From NCBI GenBank assembly GCA_029168955.1, contig JAPDOI010000981.1, forward strand, positions 178,333 through 242,332: 64,000 bases of DNA. The letters are read 5' to 3'. The translations under genes and the position numbers were made by a program. The first letter of the stretch is position 1. Every line of letters begins with the position of its first letter. The notes beneath the pieces were generated by a model that saw only the letters and a list, made by a program, of their open reading frames with translations, had not been told where the DNA came from and ran no database searches. This document shows, piece after piece, positions 62,009 through 64,000 of the stretch. This DNA comes from Aplectana chamaeleonis. Lineage: Eukaryota; Nematoda; Chromadorea; Rhabditida; Cosmocercidae.

Positions 62009-64000
62009 CCTTCTTCTTCTTTGCAAGTCGGGCCACATTGATGGGTTTTGTCATAGGTAGAAGTTGAGGAAAATGGGCGGCGACCAGGTAACGGATTCGT
62101 CCATAAGCCCATTTACGATCAGCGTGGTAGGTCTCTCCGGACAGTTTGAATAAATGTGGCGGTATCGTGGCCGATGTTGTACCGGCAGTCCGGGCAATAC
62201 ATCAGATTTAATGCTGTCAATCCCTAAGCTGACATAAGACAATAGCATTGTAGAGTGACCACAGCAGTAAATGATGCGAGCGTGCACCTGGCCCTTCTTC
62301 CGAGTTGAGCCTCAGATGTGTGACTTGGGTGCAGGCACTACCCCCCCAATATAGGATTAATGACCGCCTTTTCCAGATGATACACCGTACAAACTGGGGA
62401 GTATGCTCCTCGCGCAATGGACGAGTCGTTCTTGCTGTGAGTCGTGCCTTCTCTGCAGATTGACTGCTGGGAGCATCGGCGAATGGCTTTCTGATCTTCT
62501 CTCTCTGACGGGGCTTCTAGCACCTCTCCGAAGAGTGGTGATTTGGTTGTTTGACAAATCGTTGATGAAAAATTGTTGGGCTCTGGAGCTCACAGTGCTC
62601 CCTCACTGGTAATAAGCGGGTCTCAGCATGCAGTGATCGACCGGGGAACTTCTTGCACACCCGGTGGCGATTCGGAAGAGCCGCATTCTGTATACACGTT
62701 GCATCTTAGTCCAAGAGGATTCCCGAAACTAGATGCTGCCAAACCGGGGCGCCGTATTCCAGTGCATGGCTGGAGAATAGCGGCTTATACGTTGTAAACA
62801 AATGTGGTTTCTTTGCTGCTACCTCGGCATGAAATTCTTTCGCCCAGGGCTCTAAGCACGTTAAGCTTCGCTTTGAACGATAGCCTGCTTCCTGTTTCCA
62901 CAGTGTTCTTATGGAATTTGAGCGATGGATCGAGTACGAGTCCGAGAAGTTTTGGGGAAGCGGCGCGGCGAGCCAAAACCGATCTCCATTCCATACGACA
63001 TATCGGATGGTGCGCTGTGTTCAGATGGGTCCGTTTGTGAGTACGGATACCGATGACTTTGACGCAGAAATCTTCAGCATTTTTGCGGTCGAAGAAGCTT
63101 TTCAGTGCGGTCAAGTACGCCGATAATCTTAGCGGCGGCACATATTTATGGGCGTCCCGATCACGACACAAGACAGTCATATCACCAGCGTAAGCGATTC
63201 CACCTTGATATCTTGGGGTGAGGCGGAGCCATATCTTCGAGGTACAGGCAGAATTTAAAGAGAGGCGAGGCGACAATTACACCGCCCTGTGGGACTCCAG
63301 CTGCAATCGGAGATGCTGTTTGAGACATGGATTTCCTGGAACATCATTCTAGCCCGTCTTTCCTTAGTGAATGCCTGAGCTATCCAGCGCTTTTGCCATG
63401 AAGCGGGATTGATGACTCCAGTAAGTTGTTTGATACAAGATAACAAGATTCACTGTGTCGAAAGCCTTAGTGAGATCCAAGGCAACTGCTAGGCAGTTCT
63501 TTCCGGTCTATACGCGTTGAAGCTCCATCAATTGCATAGCTCTGTGATTTCTAAATTGAAAGCTTGTCGCTGGTGGAATGCATTTTTCTGAATCCATGCA
63601 CAAACACCTGCCTCTCGTTAGTGCTCGGCCATGGGTCTTTTGACGACTCAGCTTCTTCAGCTACTTTAGCAAAAGAACATAACAAGCTAATGGGCCCGAT
63701 ATCCGCGCTATGACCTGAAGCTTGGGGGCTTGCCAGGCTTGGGCAGCGGAACGACGTTTGCACATCTTCCCCAATTCTGCGGGATAGTACACGAACATGA
63801 ACGAGGAGTTTATCACATCAGTGAGGAGCGGTAGGTGTGAGTCAGTGGGTATCTTCTTCAAGACCAGCAGGACATATCCCATCAGGGACTAATAGCTCTG
63901 CAGAGTTCCGTGCATTTCCTTCCATATAATCTTCTCAATTTTGCGTCGTAGTAAACGCTTCTGGCCGTGCTCATAAGGCGGGAGGCGCGGTACAGCTCTT
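62009..64000 (-). mobile_element. Family A non-LTR copy A8, indel-riddled, runs off the window
   Basis: The 3' tail (CTTCTTCTTCTTTGCA on plus) at 62009 is followed leftward in element sense by C-terminal pieces (CGHSTMLLSYVSLGIDS about 62230), LREEHT, FHKNT near 62905, KLLGLVLDPSLKFHKN, a split YAGDMTVLC (63195), VGPTGR in place of VPQGG (63290), QKRWIAQAFTKERRARM, HGFRKMHST (63590) and GYVLLVLKKIPT. As in A7, single-base insertions break the frame every 30-60 bp. It sits within the gypsy element. Confidence 0.85.

Overview
The window is eukaryotic, most likely from a nematode (probably a strongylid/clade V type). It carries one dispersed host gene with short introns ending in TTTCAG/TTTAG/TTGCAG-type acceptors, and the rest is a dense layer of nested transposable elements. 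There are no bacterial-style operons, no CRISPR array and no rRNA.

Host gene: the minus strand from about 55.57 kb down to 18.64 kb encodes an atlastin, a dynamin-family ER-fusion GTPase (C. elegans atln-1 type). Thirteen exons could be placed by reading splice junctions: the P-loop exon (55.5 kb), DTQG exon (41.7 kb), RD-motif exon (38.1 kb), middle domain (22.2-22.8 kb) and the membrane hairpin/tail (18.6-19.4 kb). Two introns of about 13.7 and 15.1 kb and smaller ones hold almost all of the transposons. The switch I/G2 exon was not found, and three exons show 1-2 bp frame breaks.

Transposons: the dominant family (family A here) is an APE-type non-LTR retrotransposon of about 3.45 kb with a 2A-like motif (GIERNPGP), a PHD finger, an EEP endonuclease, an RT with YADD, a C-terminal Cys/His knuckle and an (AAG)n tail. 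Ten copies are present: A1 20474-22044(-), A2 22938-26907(+), A3 28701-32217(+), A4 34643-37178(-), A5 51193-54623(-), A6 50748-55422(-), A7 56806-60598(+), A8 62009-64000(-), A9 61045-61251(+) and A10 47478-47790(-). A diverged relative (family B, 28272-37719) hosts A3 and A4. Target-site duplications of 10-14 bp were read for A2, A3, A5, A7, A10 and B.

Other elements: a decayed BEL/Pao gag (0.3-1.8 kb, -); a 2.4-kb GC-rich fold-back element with an internal tandem duplication (6.1-8.4 kb); a repeated TIR element (9.6-11.1 kb); a fold-back mariner derivative (14.2-14.9 kb); another CR1-like RT remnant (16.4-18.1 kb, -); a gypsy 3' end with its LTR (61.25-62.0 kb, -); and several MITEs with readable TSDs (511 bp, TSD CTG; 448 bp, TTAA; 310 bp, TTA; 219/220 bp, TAA; 452 bp hAT, GTCCCGAC).

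Regions 12.6-14.2, 15.0-16.4, 47.8-50.7 and 55.6-56.8 kb show no gene I can support. All family names A/B/C and all clade assignments are my own reading of the sequence without database searches.
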